From positions 1 through 64,000 of the forward strand of contig JAIUOC010000010.1 in assembly GCA_020161265.1 (NCBI GenBank): a stretch of 64,000 nucleotides of DNA, written 5' to 3'. The position numbers were made by a program, and so were the translations under genes. The stretch's first letter is position 1; each line of letters opens with the position of its first letter. This document shows, piece by piece, positions 52,237 through 60,535 of the stretch. The notes under the pieces were generated by a model. That model was given only the letters and a program-made list of their open reading frames with translations, searched no databases and was not told the DNA's origin. This DNA is from Chloroflexota bacterium (GTDB lineage: Bacteria > Chloroflexota > Chloroflexia > Chloroflexales > Herpetosiphonaceae).

Positions 52237-53655
52237 TCAGCGAAAGTACCAGCGTAACGTGCGTTGCAACCATGGTTTTTCGAGCCAGCGGGTAAACGAA
52301 CGTTGGGCAGTCATTTTGAGGCCTTGTGAGCGGGTTGGATAAACGTTAATCAAGCCACCGAGTTTTGAGGCGCTGACACCTGTGCCCATCGCCAACACCG
52401 CTGCATTGATCATATCGCCAGCGCCTTGGCCGATAATATGCACGCCGACAATTTGTTCTTTGCGGCCAACCGCCAAAATTTTGGTAAAACCTTGAGTTGC
52501 ATCCTCGGTACGAGCACGATCGTTGGCGCTCCATGGCAACTCATACACCCGCAAGCTGCTGCCATACTTGGCCCGTGCTTGGTCTTCATTCAAGCCCACA
52601 TGGCCAACTTCGGGGTCGGTAAAGGTTGCCCACGGCACTAATTCGTATTTCATGGCACTTTGGCCTGGAAAAAGCGCATTGCGCAGCACTAAACCTGCTT
52701 CTTGCGCCGCCACATGGGTAAATTGATAGCGCCCAATCACATCGCCACAGGCAAACACTTGTGGGTTACTGGTGCGCAAATAGTGGTCAACATGAATCCG
52801 TTGTTCAGGATCATACAAAATGCCTGCTGCATCCAAACCCAAATTATGCAAATTCGGGGTACGGCCCGCCGCCACTAAAATTGCATCAGCAACCATGGTT
52901 TGAGGTTGGTTATTGGCAGTTTGAATCGTGAGCTGTTTTGCACCAGCCTCCAACTCGACCTTAAGGGTTTTGGTGTTGAGGTAAATCTGCAAGCCCTCGG
53001 CTTTAAGCGCTTGAGCCAAGGCCGCGCCCATGGCATGGTCATCTTTGGGCAACAGGCGTGGGCCTTGTTGAATGATTGTCACCTCTGCTCCCAAGCGAAA
53101 TAGTGATTGGCCTAGCTCACAGCCAATCGGCCCACCACCAAGCACAACAATCCGCTTGGGCAGTGCTTCTAATAAAAAAACATCTTCGTTGGTAAGGTAG
53201 CCCGCCTCAGCCAACCCAGGGATCGTCGGAATTTTGGGATGCGAGCCAGTCGCGATGCAAAAGTGCTTAGCCCGCAGCAACTCGCCATTAACTTCGACAG
53301 TTTGATCATCATAAAAACGCGCACGACCTTCAATCACCCGTGCGCCCGCTTGGCGCAGCACCTCAGGCGCATCGTCGTGTTGGTAAATTTGCTGCTGCAC
53401 CGAGTGCACATAGCCCATCACTGCGGCAAAATCGATGCTTGGCTGGGAGCTAATCCCATAACGGGCAGCAGTGGCCGTGGTATGAGCAATTTTGGCAGCG
53501 TGAATTAAGCTTTTACTTGGCACACAGCCAGTCCAAGTACAATCGCCACCGAGCTTATTGGCCTCGATTACGGTAATTTTTGCCCCCAACGAAGCGCCAA
53601 ATTTTGCAAAGGTAATCCCCGCCGAGCCGCCACCAATTACCAGTAAATCATCCAT
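52237..53655 (-). CDS. MerA-like pyridine nucleotide-disulfide oxidoreductase
   Basis: 472-aa flavoprotein. FAD loop VIGGGSAGITFAKFGASLG, redox-active pair GGDCTWTGCVPSK, NAD(P)H loop VVLGGGPIGCELGQSL, and FAD site QVFACGDVIG. It follows the mercuric reductase branch (YPTRSQGLK near the end), but has no N-terminal heavy-metal domain and lacks the C-terminal Cys pair that receives Hg2+, ending TLRWYFR. No merR or transport genes are nearby. Mercury reduction is therefore unlikely; a disulfide or other electron-transfer role is inferred. AAGGAG precedes the ATG. Confidence 0.87.
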   Translation of the reverse strand: MDDLLVIGGGSAGITFAKFGASLGAKITVIEANKLGGDCTWTGCVPSKSLIHAAKIAHTTATAARYGISSQPSIDFAAVMGYVHSVQQQIYQHDDAPEVLRQAGARVIEGRARFYDDQTVEVNGELLRAKHFCIATGSHPKIPTIPGLAEAGYLTNEDVFLLEALPKRIVVLGGGPIGCELGQSLFRLGAEVTIIQQGPRLLPKDDHAMGAALAQALKAEGLQIYLNTKTLKVELEAGAKQLTIQTANNQPQTMVADAILVAAGRTPNLHNLGLDAAGILYDPEQRIHVDHYLRTSNPQVFACGDVIGRYQFTHVAAQEAGLVLRNALFPGQSAMKYELVPWATFTDPEVGHVGLNEDQARAKYGSSLRVYELPWSANDRARTEDATQGFTKILAVGRKEQIVGVHIIGQGAGDMINAAVLAMGTGVSASKLGGLINVYPTRSQGLKMTAQRSFTRWLEKPWLQRTLRWYFR

Positions 53656-53965
53656 GCATGCTCCTTTATAGCGAGGTATCAGGATTATGATCCACGAAGG
53701 ACACGAAGATCACGAAGCTTGAAACCGCGAAGATCGCGAAGATCGTTAAATATTCAAACTCAAAAATATATCGTCCAAACCCCGCCCCCAACAACCGATC
53801 CCCAAACTTTAAGTTCTATGCTCTTTGGTCTATGTTCTTTACTATACTGCCACATTTGCCAACCAATTCTAAACGATTGCGAAATATTTTTTGGCTTTTG
53901 GCGTTTCCAATCAATCTCCGATAGCCCATAGCCCATAGCCACCATTCATCCCTCATACTTTATAC
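53656..53965. repeat. Intergenic word-repeat block
   Basis: About 310 nt of low-complexity words: 'cacgaag', 'cgcgaagat' in tandem (53695-53745), 'caaccgatccccaa' (53788 region), 'tctatgctctttggtctatgttctt' in pieces, 'agcccatagcccatagcc' and 'ttcatccctcat'. The same families occur at both window ends and at 46.1 kb. No gene is seen. Confidence 0.65.
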
Positions 53966-53980
53966 TGCGCCGTGTTATGT

Positions 53981-53986
53981 TATAAT
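53981..53986 (+). promoter_or_regulatory. Extended -10 box of the nucleoside transporter operon
   Basis: TGT-TATAAT with TATAAT at 53981-53986, 94 nt before the bmpA-type ATG. A TATACT upstream (53961) could be an alternative. AGGAGG precedes the start. Confidence 0.6.
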
Positions 53987-54079
53987 CAACGCCAATGCAT
54001 GTCACCATTCCCCACGCATTGCGGGTAACATGTTTTTGGGGAGCTACAGATACACTTTTATTTTAGGAGGGTTCCTCCC

Positions 54080-55234
54080 ATGAACAAACGCATGATTGCG
54101 TTCATGATGCTGTTGGTCTTGATGATTCCGGTGTTGGCTGCTTGTGGCACCGAAACCGCTGCAACCACAGCTCCAGCGGCTACCGCAACCACCGCAGCCG
54201 CTGCCCCAACGGCAACTGCTGCTGCCGAACCAACCGCTGCTGCCGAAGTAACCGCTACTCCAGCCGCTGAAGCAACCGCCGAAGCAACCACTGGTGCAAG
54301 CAACCCAAGCGACATCAAAATCGGTTTGGTTACCGACGTTGGTAAAGTCGATGACGGTACCTTCAACCAATTCGCGTTCGAAGGCTTGAAACGCGCCGAA
54401 ACCGAACTTGGCGTAAAGATCGACTACATCGAAACCATCGATCCAAAAGACTACGAAAAGAACATTGAACAATTCGCTAGCCAAGGCTACGATTTGATCA
54501 TCGGCGTAGGCTTCTTGATGGGCGATGCAATCAAAGCTGCTGCTTCGAAGTACCCTGACTTGAAGTTTGCTATCGTTGACTTCGCTTACGACCCAGCATT
54601 GCCAAACGTCAAGGGCTTGGTCTTCTCAGAAGACGAATCAGCATTCATCGCTGGCGCTTTGGCCGCAATGGTTTCAAAGAGCGGCAAAATCGGTGCTGTT
54701 GGCGGTAAGGAACAAGTTCCTGCGGTCAAGAAGTTTGTGCTTGGCTACGAAGCTGGCGCTAAATACGTCAATGCCGATATCCAAGTCAGCAAAGTTTACA
54801 TCGACTCATTCACCGATCCAACCGCTGGCGGCGAAGCTGCTAAGACTCAAATCGCTGAAGGCGCAGACGTAATCTTCGGTGCTGGTGGCCAAACTGGCTC
54901 AGGCGCAATCAAGACCGCTGCCGACAACAATGTATTCGTGATTGGCGTTGACCAAGACGAATACAACACCACCTTCAAAAAAGGCCCAGCCCCAATGTTG
55001 ATCACCAGCGCTATGAAGCGCGTTGACAACGCTGTGTTCGATGTGGTCAAGGAAGTTGTTGATGGCAAGTTCGCTGGCGGCCTGTACTTGGGCAACGCTG
55101 CAAACGGCGGGATCGACTACGCTCCATTCCACGATGCAGAATCAGCTTTGCCAGCCGACGCTAAAGCCAAACTTGACGAAATCAAGAAGGGCTTGGCCGA
55201 TGGTACCATCACCACTGGCGTTACCTTGAACTAA
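54080..55234 (+). CDS. bmpA: BmpA-type nucleoside-binding ABC transporter lipoprotein
   Basis: 384 aa. Lipobox IPVLAACG, then an Ala/Thr-rich spacer of about 55 aa, then the BMP/Med domain: KIGLVTDVGKVDDGTFNQ, the FAFEGLKRAE helix, YDLIIGVGF, FSEDESAFIAGALAA, ADVIFGAGGQTGSGAI and GVDQDEYN. Family members bind purine nucleosides and deliver them to a dedicated ABC importer, whose genes follow. Codon choice is markedly more uniform than in neighbouring genes, suggesting high expression. A terminator after the gene lowers read-through to the rest of the operon. Confidence 0.93.
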   Translation: MNKRMIAFMMLLVLMIPVLAACGTETAATTAPAATATTAAAAPTATAAAEPTAAAEVTATPAAEATAEATTGASNPSDIKIGLVTDVGKVDDGTFNQFAFEGLKRAETELGVKIDYIETIDPKDYEKNIEQFASQGYDLIIGVGFLMGDAIKAAASKYPDLKFAIVDFAYDPALPNVKGLVFSEDESAFIAGALAAMVSKSGKIGAVGGKEQVPAVKKFVLGYEAGAKYVNADIQVSKVYIDSFTDPTAGGEAAKTQIAEGADVIFGAGGQTGSGAIKTAADNNVFVIGVDQDEYNTTFKKGPAPMLITSAMKRVDNAVFDVVKEVVDGKFAGGLYLGNAANGGIDYAPFHDAESALPADAKAKLDEIKKGLADGTITTGVTLN

Positions 55235-55260
55235 TTGTTGCCGCAAGGCACAACCCCGTG

Positions 55261-55300
55261 GAAGGGCTGCGTTCGTAATGACGCAGCCCTTCTACTTTTT
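55261..55300 (+). terminator. Terminator between binding-protein and ATPase genes
   Basis: GAAGGGCTGCGT (55261-55272) pairs with ACGCAGCCCTTC (55281-55292), followed by TACTTTTT. Partial read-through would explain how the binding protein is made in excess over the transporter. Confidence 0.85.
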
Positions 55301-55436
55301 GTGTGGTATTATCAGCATATACAGCACAGCAACTCGAACAACCCGGGACACGTTTTGCCACCGTTTGGCAGCCAACAGCGTGGTTGTTCTGCATATTTGA
55401 GGCAATGCTGCCTCGTTGATTAACTAGGAGTCTTGT

Positions 55437-56972
55437 GTGACAGCGAACGTCGTACCTGCGTTGGAAGTCCGCAATATCACCAAGCAATTCCCCGGGGTTT
55501 TGGCCAACGACCAGATCTCTTTTACCCTACTCCCCGGCGAAATCCACGCCTTCCTTGGTGAAAATGGCGCGGGTAAATCCACCCTCATGAACATCTTGTA
55601 CGGCTTGTATGACCCCGATCAAGGCGAGATTTTGATCAACGGCGAATTGGCCAAGATCAAAAATCCGGCTGATGCGATTCGGCTTGGTTTAGGCATGGTG
55701 CACCAGGAATATGCGCTCGTTGATACCCTAACCGTCACCGAGAACATTATTTTAGGCACCGAATTGCGCAATGGCCCAATTCTCAATGCCAAAGAAGCCA
55801 GTCAACGGGTGCGCGATCTTTCCGAGCAATATGGCTTGGCCGTACCACCCGATGCAATCGTCGGCGATTTACCCGTCGGGGTGCAGCAACGGGTCGAAAT
55901 TTTGAAGGCGCTCTATCGCAATGTCAATATGTTGATTCTCGATGAACCAACTGCCGTATTGACTCCCCAAGAGGCCGATGACCTCTTTCGGGTTATGCGT
56001 GAATTAGCCGATCAGGGCAAGGCGTTAATTTTTATTACGCACAAATTACGCGAAGTGCGCGAAGTTGCCGACCGCATTACAGTGTTGCGCCGTGGTAAGG
56101 TTGTCGGCGGCGCAGACCCCAAAACCGCCAGCGAAGGCCAATTAGCCGCGCTGATGGTTGGTCGCGATGTTGTCTTGAAAGTTGACAAAACTGCGGCTAA
56201 TCCTGGCGAGGCGGTGCTCAAAGTCCGCAATCTTAAGCTGCGCGATGATCGTGGCCTAACCGTGCTTGATGATGTGTCGCTTGATGTCCATGCTGGCGAG
56301 GTGTTGGGGATCGCTGGGGTGCAAGGCAACGGCCAAACTGAGTTGGTCGAGGCGATTACTGGCCTGCAACATCTGCCAACTGGCTCGATTGAGTTGCTCG
56401 GCAAGGATATTACCAATCGCCCGCCACGCTCGATCACTGAACAAGGTGTCGCCTACATTCCCGAAGATCGCAAAGGCACAGGCTTGGTGCTTGGCTATAG
56501 CATCCGTGATAATTTGGTGCTTTCAACCTATTACAAAGCGCCATTTACCAAGGGCTTGACCTTCAACGATGCCGCAATCGACGAAAATGCCCAAGAATTG
56601 ATTGAAACCTTCGATGTGCGCACACCCAGCGCCACCACCACGGCTGGCTCGCTCTCAGGTGGTAATCAACAAAAAATTATTGTAGCGCGTGAATTTACCC
56701 GCGAAAACCGCTTGCTGATTGCTTCGCAACCGACGCGGGGGATTGACGTTGGCTCGATTGAATTTATTCACAACCAAATTATTAAACAGCGCGATGCAGG
56801 GCTAGCGGTCTTATTGGTTTCGGCAGAGCTTGATGAAATTCTGTCCTTAGCCGACCGCGTTGCTGTGATGTACCACGGCAAAATTGTTGGCATTCTCCCG
56901 ATTGCCGAAGCTACGCGCGAGCGCGTTGGCCTGTTGATGGCCGGTATTCAGGAGCAACCCAATGGCAAATGA
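55437..56972 (+). CDS. Nucleoside ABC transporter ATP-binding protein (two nucleotide-binding domains)
   Basis: 511 aa, a fused pair as in NupO and RbsA-type ATPases. Domain 1: GENGAGKSTLMNILYGL, LPVGVQQRVEILKAL, MLILDEPTAVL. Domain 2: a weaker Walker A (GIAGVQGNGQTELVEAI), signature SGGNQQKIIVAREF, and LLIASQPTRGIDVG. In this class the second Walker A is often degenerate, so one site drives transport. GTG start at 55437 with TAGGAG upstream. It overlaps the first permease gene by 11 nt. Confidence 0.93.
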   Translation: MTANVVPALEVRNITKQFPGVLANDQISFTLLPGEIHAFLGENGAGKSTLMNILYGLYDPDQGEILINGELAKIKNPADAIRLGLGMVHQEYALVDTLTVTENIILGTELRNGPILNAKEASQRVRDLSEQYGLAVPPDAIVGDLPVGVQQRVEILKALYRNVNMLILDEPTAVLTPQEADDLFRVMRELADQGKALIFITHKLREVREVADRITVLRRGKVVGGADPKTASEGQLAALMVGRDVVLKVDKTAANPGEAVLKVRNLKLRDDRGLTVLDDVSLDVHAGEVLGIAGVQGNGQTELVEAITGLQHLPTGSIELLGKDITNRPPRSITEQGVAYIPEDRKGTGLVLGYSIRDNLVLSTYYKAPFTKGLTFNDAAIDENAQELIETFDVRTPSATTTAGSLSGGNQQKIIVAREFTRENRLLIASQPTRGIDVGSIEFIHNQIIKQRDAGLAVLLVSAELDEILSLADRVAVMYHGKIVGILPIAEATRERVGLLMAGIQEQPNGK

Positions 56973-58290
56973 GCAACAAGCCCCCGCTGAAACTAAAAAA
57001 CCCGCCGAAGCTAAGCCGACTAAACGCAGCTTGCCATGGCTCAGTGAGGCAATCGTACCACTCTTGGCAATTCTAACGGCGGTCTTGATCGGCGCAGTGA
57101 TTGTCTTTATTTCGATTCCCAGTAATAAGCTGCCAGCCTTTGATCTAAGCCTGTATGGCAGCCGCAGTGATTGGTTTTTCAGTACCTTGCCCGAACGTTT
57201 ACGGGTAACCCTCAGTGCCTTCACTGGTTTGTTCTCAGGCGCATTTGGCGATTGGAGCAAACCAAGCACAATTCCAGGCGCAATCAGCAATACGCTGGTT
57301 GAATCAACGCCCTACATTTTGGCTGGTTTGGCCGTTGCGGTCACCTTCAAAGCTGGTTTGTTCAATGTTGGTGCTGAAGGTCAATTGTTGATGGGCGCAC
57401 TTGGCAGCGTCGCGGTTGCCGCTTTTATGCCGCAATGGTTCGGCGTTGCCTCACTACCAGCGATCATTCACTTACCAGCAGCCTTGCTAGCTGGGGTGCT
57501 AGCCGGAGCCATGTGGGGCATTATTCCTGGCTATCTCAGGGCCAAAACCGGAGCGCATGAAGTTATTACCACGATCATGCTCAACTATATTGCCCTGCAA
57601 ATTATGGATTATCTGATCAACGGCGTGATGAAAGATAAAAGCGCCACGCTGCAACGCACGCCCTTCATCCACGAAAATGCCGCCTTGCCACGCATTATCA
57701 GCAAAGCCACCGACCCAAGTTTGACGGGTGGGCAAGCTTATCCACGTTTAATTACCACAACGAGTAGCACCTGGGATCTACGGATTCATATGGGGATCAT
57801 CATCGCATTTGTGATGGTTGGCTTTATTTGGTGGTTGATGAATCGCACACCCAAAGGCTTTGAAATCAAAACTGTGGGCGAAAACCCCGAAGCCGCCCGC
57901 TATGCTGGCATGAACATTACTGGCACGGTGGTTGGCGCAATGGGCATTTCGGGCGCTTTGGCAGGTTTAGCTGGCACAAGCCAAGTTGTTGGTTTGGAAT
58001 ATAACCTCAAGGCGGTGTTCTCCAGTGGTTTGGGCTTCGATAGCTTGGCAATTGCCTTGCTAGCCAAGAGCAATCCAATTGCGATTGTTCCGGCAGCGCT
58101 GTTCTGGGGCGCGTTACGCACGGGCGCAGGCGCGATGCAAATTAACACGGGTATTTCGATCAACCTAATCAATATCATTCAAGCTTTAGTGATTATGTTT
58201 ATTGCTGCCGACCAAATTGTGCGCTGGATTTATCGTATCAAGCAAGCTGAAGGTGGCAAAATCACATTTAACCGTAGCTGGGGTAAGTAG
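56962..58290 (+). CDS. Nucleoside ABC transporter permease (NupP-like)
   Basis: 442 aa with a charged cytoplasmic start and about nine to ten membrane segments. The BPD_transp_2 family is recognised by FKAGLFNVGAEGQLLMGAL and a late VGENPEAARYAGMNI motif that contacts the ATPase. A long outside loop (about 125-280 region) contains the pre-transmembrane insertion typical of this subunit. It overlaps the ATPase gene and is followed 48 nt later by the second permease, forming the heterodimeric channel. Confidence 0.92.
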   Translation: MANEQQAPAETKKPAEAKPTKRSLPWLSEAIVPLLAILTAVLIGAVIVFISIPSNKLPAFDLSLYGSRSDWFFSTLPERLRVTLSAFTGLFSGAFGDWSKPSTIPGAISNTLVESTPYILAGLAVAVTFKAGLFNVGAEGQLLMGALGSVAVAAFMPQWFGVASLPAIIHLPAALLAGVLAGAMWGIIPGYLRAKTGAHEVITTIMLNYIALQIMDYLINGVMKDKSATLQRTPFIHENAALPRIISKATDPSLTGGQAYPRLITTTSSTWDLRIHMGIIIAFVMVGFIWWLMNRTPKGFEIKTVGENPEAARYAGMNITGTVVGAMGISGALAGLAGTSQVVGLEYNLKAVFSSGLGFDSLAIALLAKSNPIAIVPAALFWGALRTGAGAMQINTGISINLINIIQALVIMFIAADQIVRWIYRIKQAEGGKITFNRSWGK

Positions 58291-58338
58291 CGCCAGCGCC
58301 GTCGCTCTTGAATTTTTTAACCTTTACGGTGGATTTGT

Positions 58339-59676
58339 ATGAAATTTACACGCGCACGCGGGGTTGGCCTGCTCGGGATTTTCATCGCGATTGTCCTGAT
58401 TTTTGCAGTCAATAACAGCCTCGGCAATAAAATCACTGAAAAAAGCAAAATCCAATCAATTTGGGATTTTACCAGCACGATTCGGATTCCCGATAGTGCC
58501 AACATGAAGGTAGATCCCAAAGCTCCACCAGTCGCCGCAATCGAACTGCCTACGATGATCACAATTAGCTTGATCTGTGGGGCATTAGTGTTGGCAGGTG
58601 GTACGCTGATCGCCAAGAATCCTGAACGCGGTTGGGTTGCTCCCTATATGAGCAGCGTAATTGCCCTTGGTTTCTTTTCGATCTTGCTCTGGGCAGTCGC
58701 CAACAACAGCGTTGACCTCTCGGATACGCTTTCGCGGGTGGTGCGGCTTGGCACGCCAATCGCAATTGGAGCGTTGGCAGGGATTGTCTGTGAACGCTCA
58801 GGTGTGGTCAACATCGGGATCGAAGGCATGATGCTGACGGCAGCCTGTTTTGGCTATGCTGCTGCCGCGATCTCAGCCCGCGCAATTTATGGCGATGCCT
58901 TACCCGAAAGCGCCGTCAGAGGCGTGGTTTGGATGCCCTTGATCATCGGCATTTTGGGCGCAATCGTGACGGGCGGCATGATGGCGGCCTTGCATGCGTG
59001 GCTCTCAATCCGCTTCAAAGTTGACCAAGTAATCAGCGGTACGGTGATCAACATTATGGCAGTTGGGATTACGGGCTTTACCCGCACCAACTTTTTGCTC
59101 AAATTTGAATCGCCACTCCGCACGGGCTTGCCACAAATGCCGCTTGGGCCATTGGCCGATATCCCATTGCTTGGGCCGATTCTGTTTGATCACAAACCAA
59201 TCACCTATTTGATGATTCTGATGGTGTTTGGCTTGAACTTCTTCCTGTTTCGCACAGTGTGGGGCTTGCGTACCCGCGCGATCGGCGAACACCCCAAGGC
59301 CGCCGATACTGTGGGGATCAACGTCAATCGCATGCGCTATCGCAACGTGATTATTGGCGGGATGATCGCTGGGGTGGCTGGGGCTTGGTTCTCACTGGAA
59401 GGCTCGTTCGGCTTTGATGATGGCATGACCAGCGGTCAAGGCTTTATCTCATTGGCCGCAATGATCTTCGGCAAGTGGAATCCAATTGGCGCTTTTGGCG
59501 GCTCGTTGCTATTCTCATCTGCCGATGCCTTGCAGCTCAAGGTACAGGCTTATAGCTTCGATTTGCCCTCGCAATTTATGCAAATGTTGCCGTATGTGGT
59601 AACGCTGATTGTGTTGGCTGGGGTGATTGGCCGCGCCCGACCACCAGCCGCCTCGGGCAAAGTGTACGAAAAGTAA
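58339..59676 (+). CDS. Nucleoside ABC transporter permease (NupQ-like)
   Basis: 445 aa, second channel subunit. CERSGVVNIGIEGMMLTAACFGY and AIGEHPKAADTVGINVNRMRY correspond to the motifs of the partner permease. About nine membrane segments; an N-terminal extension of about 110 aa has its own spans. Longer than the common 310-aa NupQ, so a fused extra N-terminal unit is likely. Last gene of the transporter operon, with a terminator 24 nt later. Confidence 0.92.
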   Translation: MKFTRARGVGLLGIFIAIVLIFAVNNSLGNKITEKSKIQSIWDFTSTIRIPDSANMKVDPKAPPVAAIELPTMITISLICGALVLAGGTLIAKNPERGWVAPYMSSVIALGFFSILLWAVANNSVDLSDTLSRVVRLGTPIAIGALAGIVCERSGVVNIGIEGMMLTAACFGYAAAAISARAIYGDALPESAVRGVVWMPLIIGILGAIVTGGMMAALHAWLSIRFKVDQVISGTVINIMAVGITGFTRTNFLLKFESPLRTGLPQMPLGPLADIPLLGPILFDHKPITYLMILMVFGLNFFLFRTVWGLRTRAIGEHPKAADTVGINVNRMRYRNVIIGGMIAGVAGAWFSLEGSFGFDDGMTSGQGFISLAAMIFGKWNPIGAFGGSLLFSSADALQLKVQAYSFDLPSQFMQMLPYVVTLIVLAGVIGRARPPAASGKVYEK

Positions 59677-59699
59677 CCGCTGTCCATGCAACGTTGTTC

Positions 59700-59731
59700 A
59701 ATGCCATTCCGTAGTAACGCGGAATGGCATT
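59700..59731 (+). terminator. Terminator of the nucleoside transporter operon
   Basis: A perfect 12-bp stem AATGCCATTCCG (59700-59711) with CGGAATGGCATT (59720-59731) and an 8-nt loop; the T-tract after it is weak. Confidence 0.75.
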
Positions 59732-59827
59732 GGTGTTTAAGTGCATCGTTCTTGCTCTTCTCAGCAGCCAAGCCATCGTCTATACTAGGTTTGCAAGGCA
59801 TTTTTGTGTGTTCTTTGGAGGTATTTT

Positions 59828-60397
59828 GTGAGCAATCAACCACCATATGGCCAACAACCGCAACAACCAGGCTACCCACCACAACAACCGTATGGTCAAC
59901 AACCAAGCTACCCACCGCAACAATCAGGTTTCCCACAGTATGGCCAACAACCCTATGGTTACCCACCCCAACCCCAAAAGCGCGGTGGTTGCTTGAAATT
60001 TGGGATTATTGGATCGCTTGTAGTATTGTTGCTGTGTGTAGGCGGCGGTTATTTACTATTCAAAACCATAATTGGGGATGCTACTACAACCATTGATGGC
60101 TTTATGAAAGCTGGAGCTACCAATGATTTCAATGCCGCCAAAGCTTATATTGATACGAGCATTATCCCCGATGCGGAACTTGAAAGTTTATTGAGTCAAC
60201 GTGCGTTATTTGAAGGCTATACGAGCATCGGTGCGATCCCAAGTAACACCAATGCCAATAGCAGCACAGGTCAGGAAACAAAGATGGACCTTGAGGGAAC
60301 AATCAATTATTCAAGTGGCTCAGGAACCTACTCAGTAAAACTGGTTCGTATTGGTTCAGATTGGCTTATTCAAGGTATTCGTATTCGTCGTAATTAA
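59828..60397 (+). CDS. QP/Y-rich single-span membrane protein
   Basis: 189 aa. The cytoplasmic N-terminus is made of YGQQP, YPPQQ-type repeats (residues 2-50), followed by KRGGC, a membrane segment (FGIIGSLVVLLLCVGGGYLLF) and an outside domain of about 120 aa (AGATNDFNAAKAYIDTSII, YSVKLVRIGSDWLIQGIRI) that resembles DUF4878-like/NTF2-like small domains. The GTG at 59828 follows GGAGG; earlier in-frame starts overlap that site. Such QP-rich tails often mediate protein clustering. Monocistronic with a TATACT at 59781-59786. Function unknown. Confidence 0.75.
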   Translation: MSNQPPYGQQPQQPGYPPQQPYGQQPSYPPQQSGFPQYGQQPYGYPPQPQKRGGCLKFGIIGSLVVLLLCVGGGYLLFKTIIGDATTTIDGFMKAGATNDFNAAKAYIDTSIIPDAELESLLSQRALFEGYTSIGAIPSNTNANSSTGQETKMDLEGTINYSSGSGTYSVKLVRIGSDWLIQGIRIRRN

Positions 60398-60412
60398 TAA
60401 CCTCAAGCTTAG

Positions 60413-60439
60413 CTAAGCCCTCAATCAGCGAGGGCTTGG
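60413..60439 (+). terminator. Hairpin after the QP-rich membrane protein gene
   Basis: CTAAGCCCTC (60413-60422) with GAGGGCTTGG (60430-60439), one G-T pair, 7-nt loop; no T-run, so weak. Confidence 0.6.
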
Positions 60440-60535
60440 CCAGATCAATTCAGCCTCACAACCTAGCCAAAATTCAATAATTCCAATCCTCAAACGTTGA
60501 TTTAATGAGTCACGCAGGATCATTGGGAGTTTGCT

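Noticed and set aside
53719..53945. Short frames in the word-repeat block at 53.7 kb
   Set aside because: They lie in low-complexity repeats without a ribosome site or conserved pattern.
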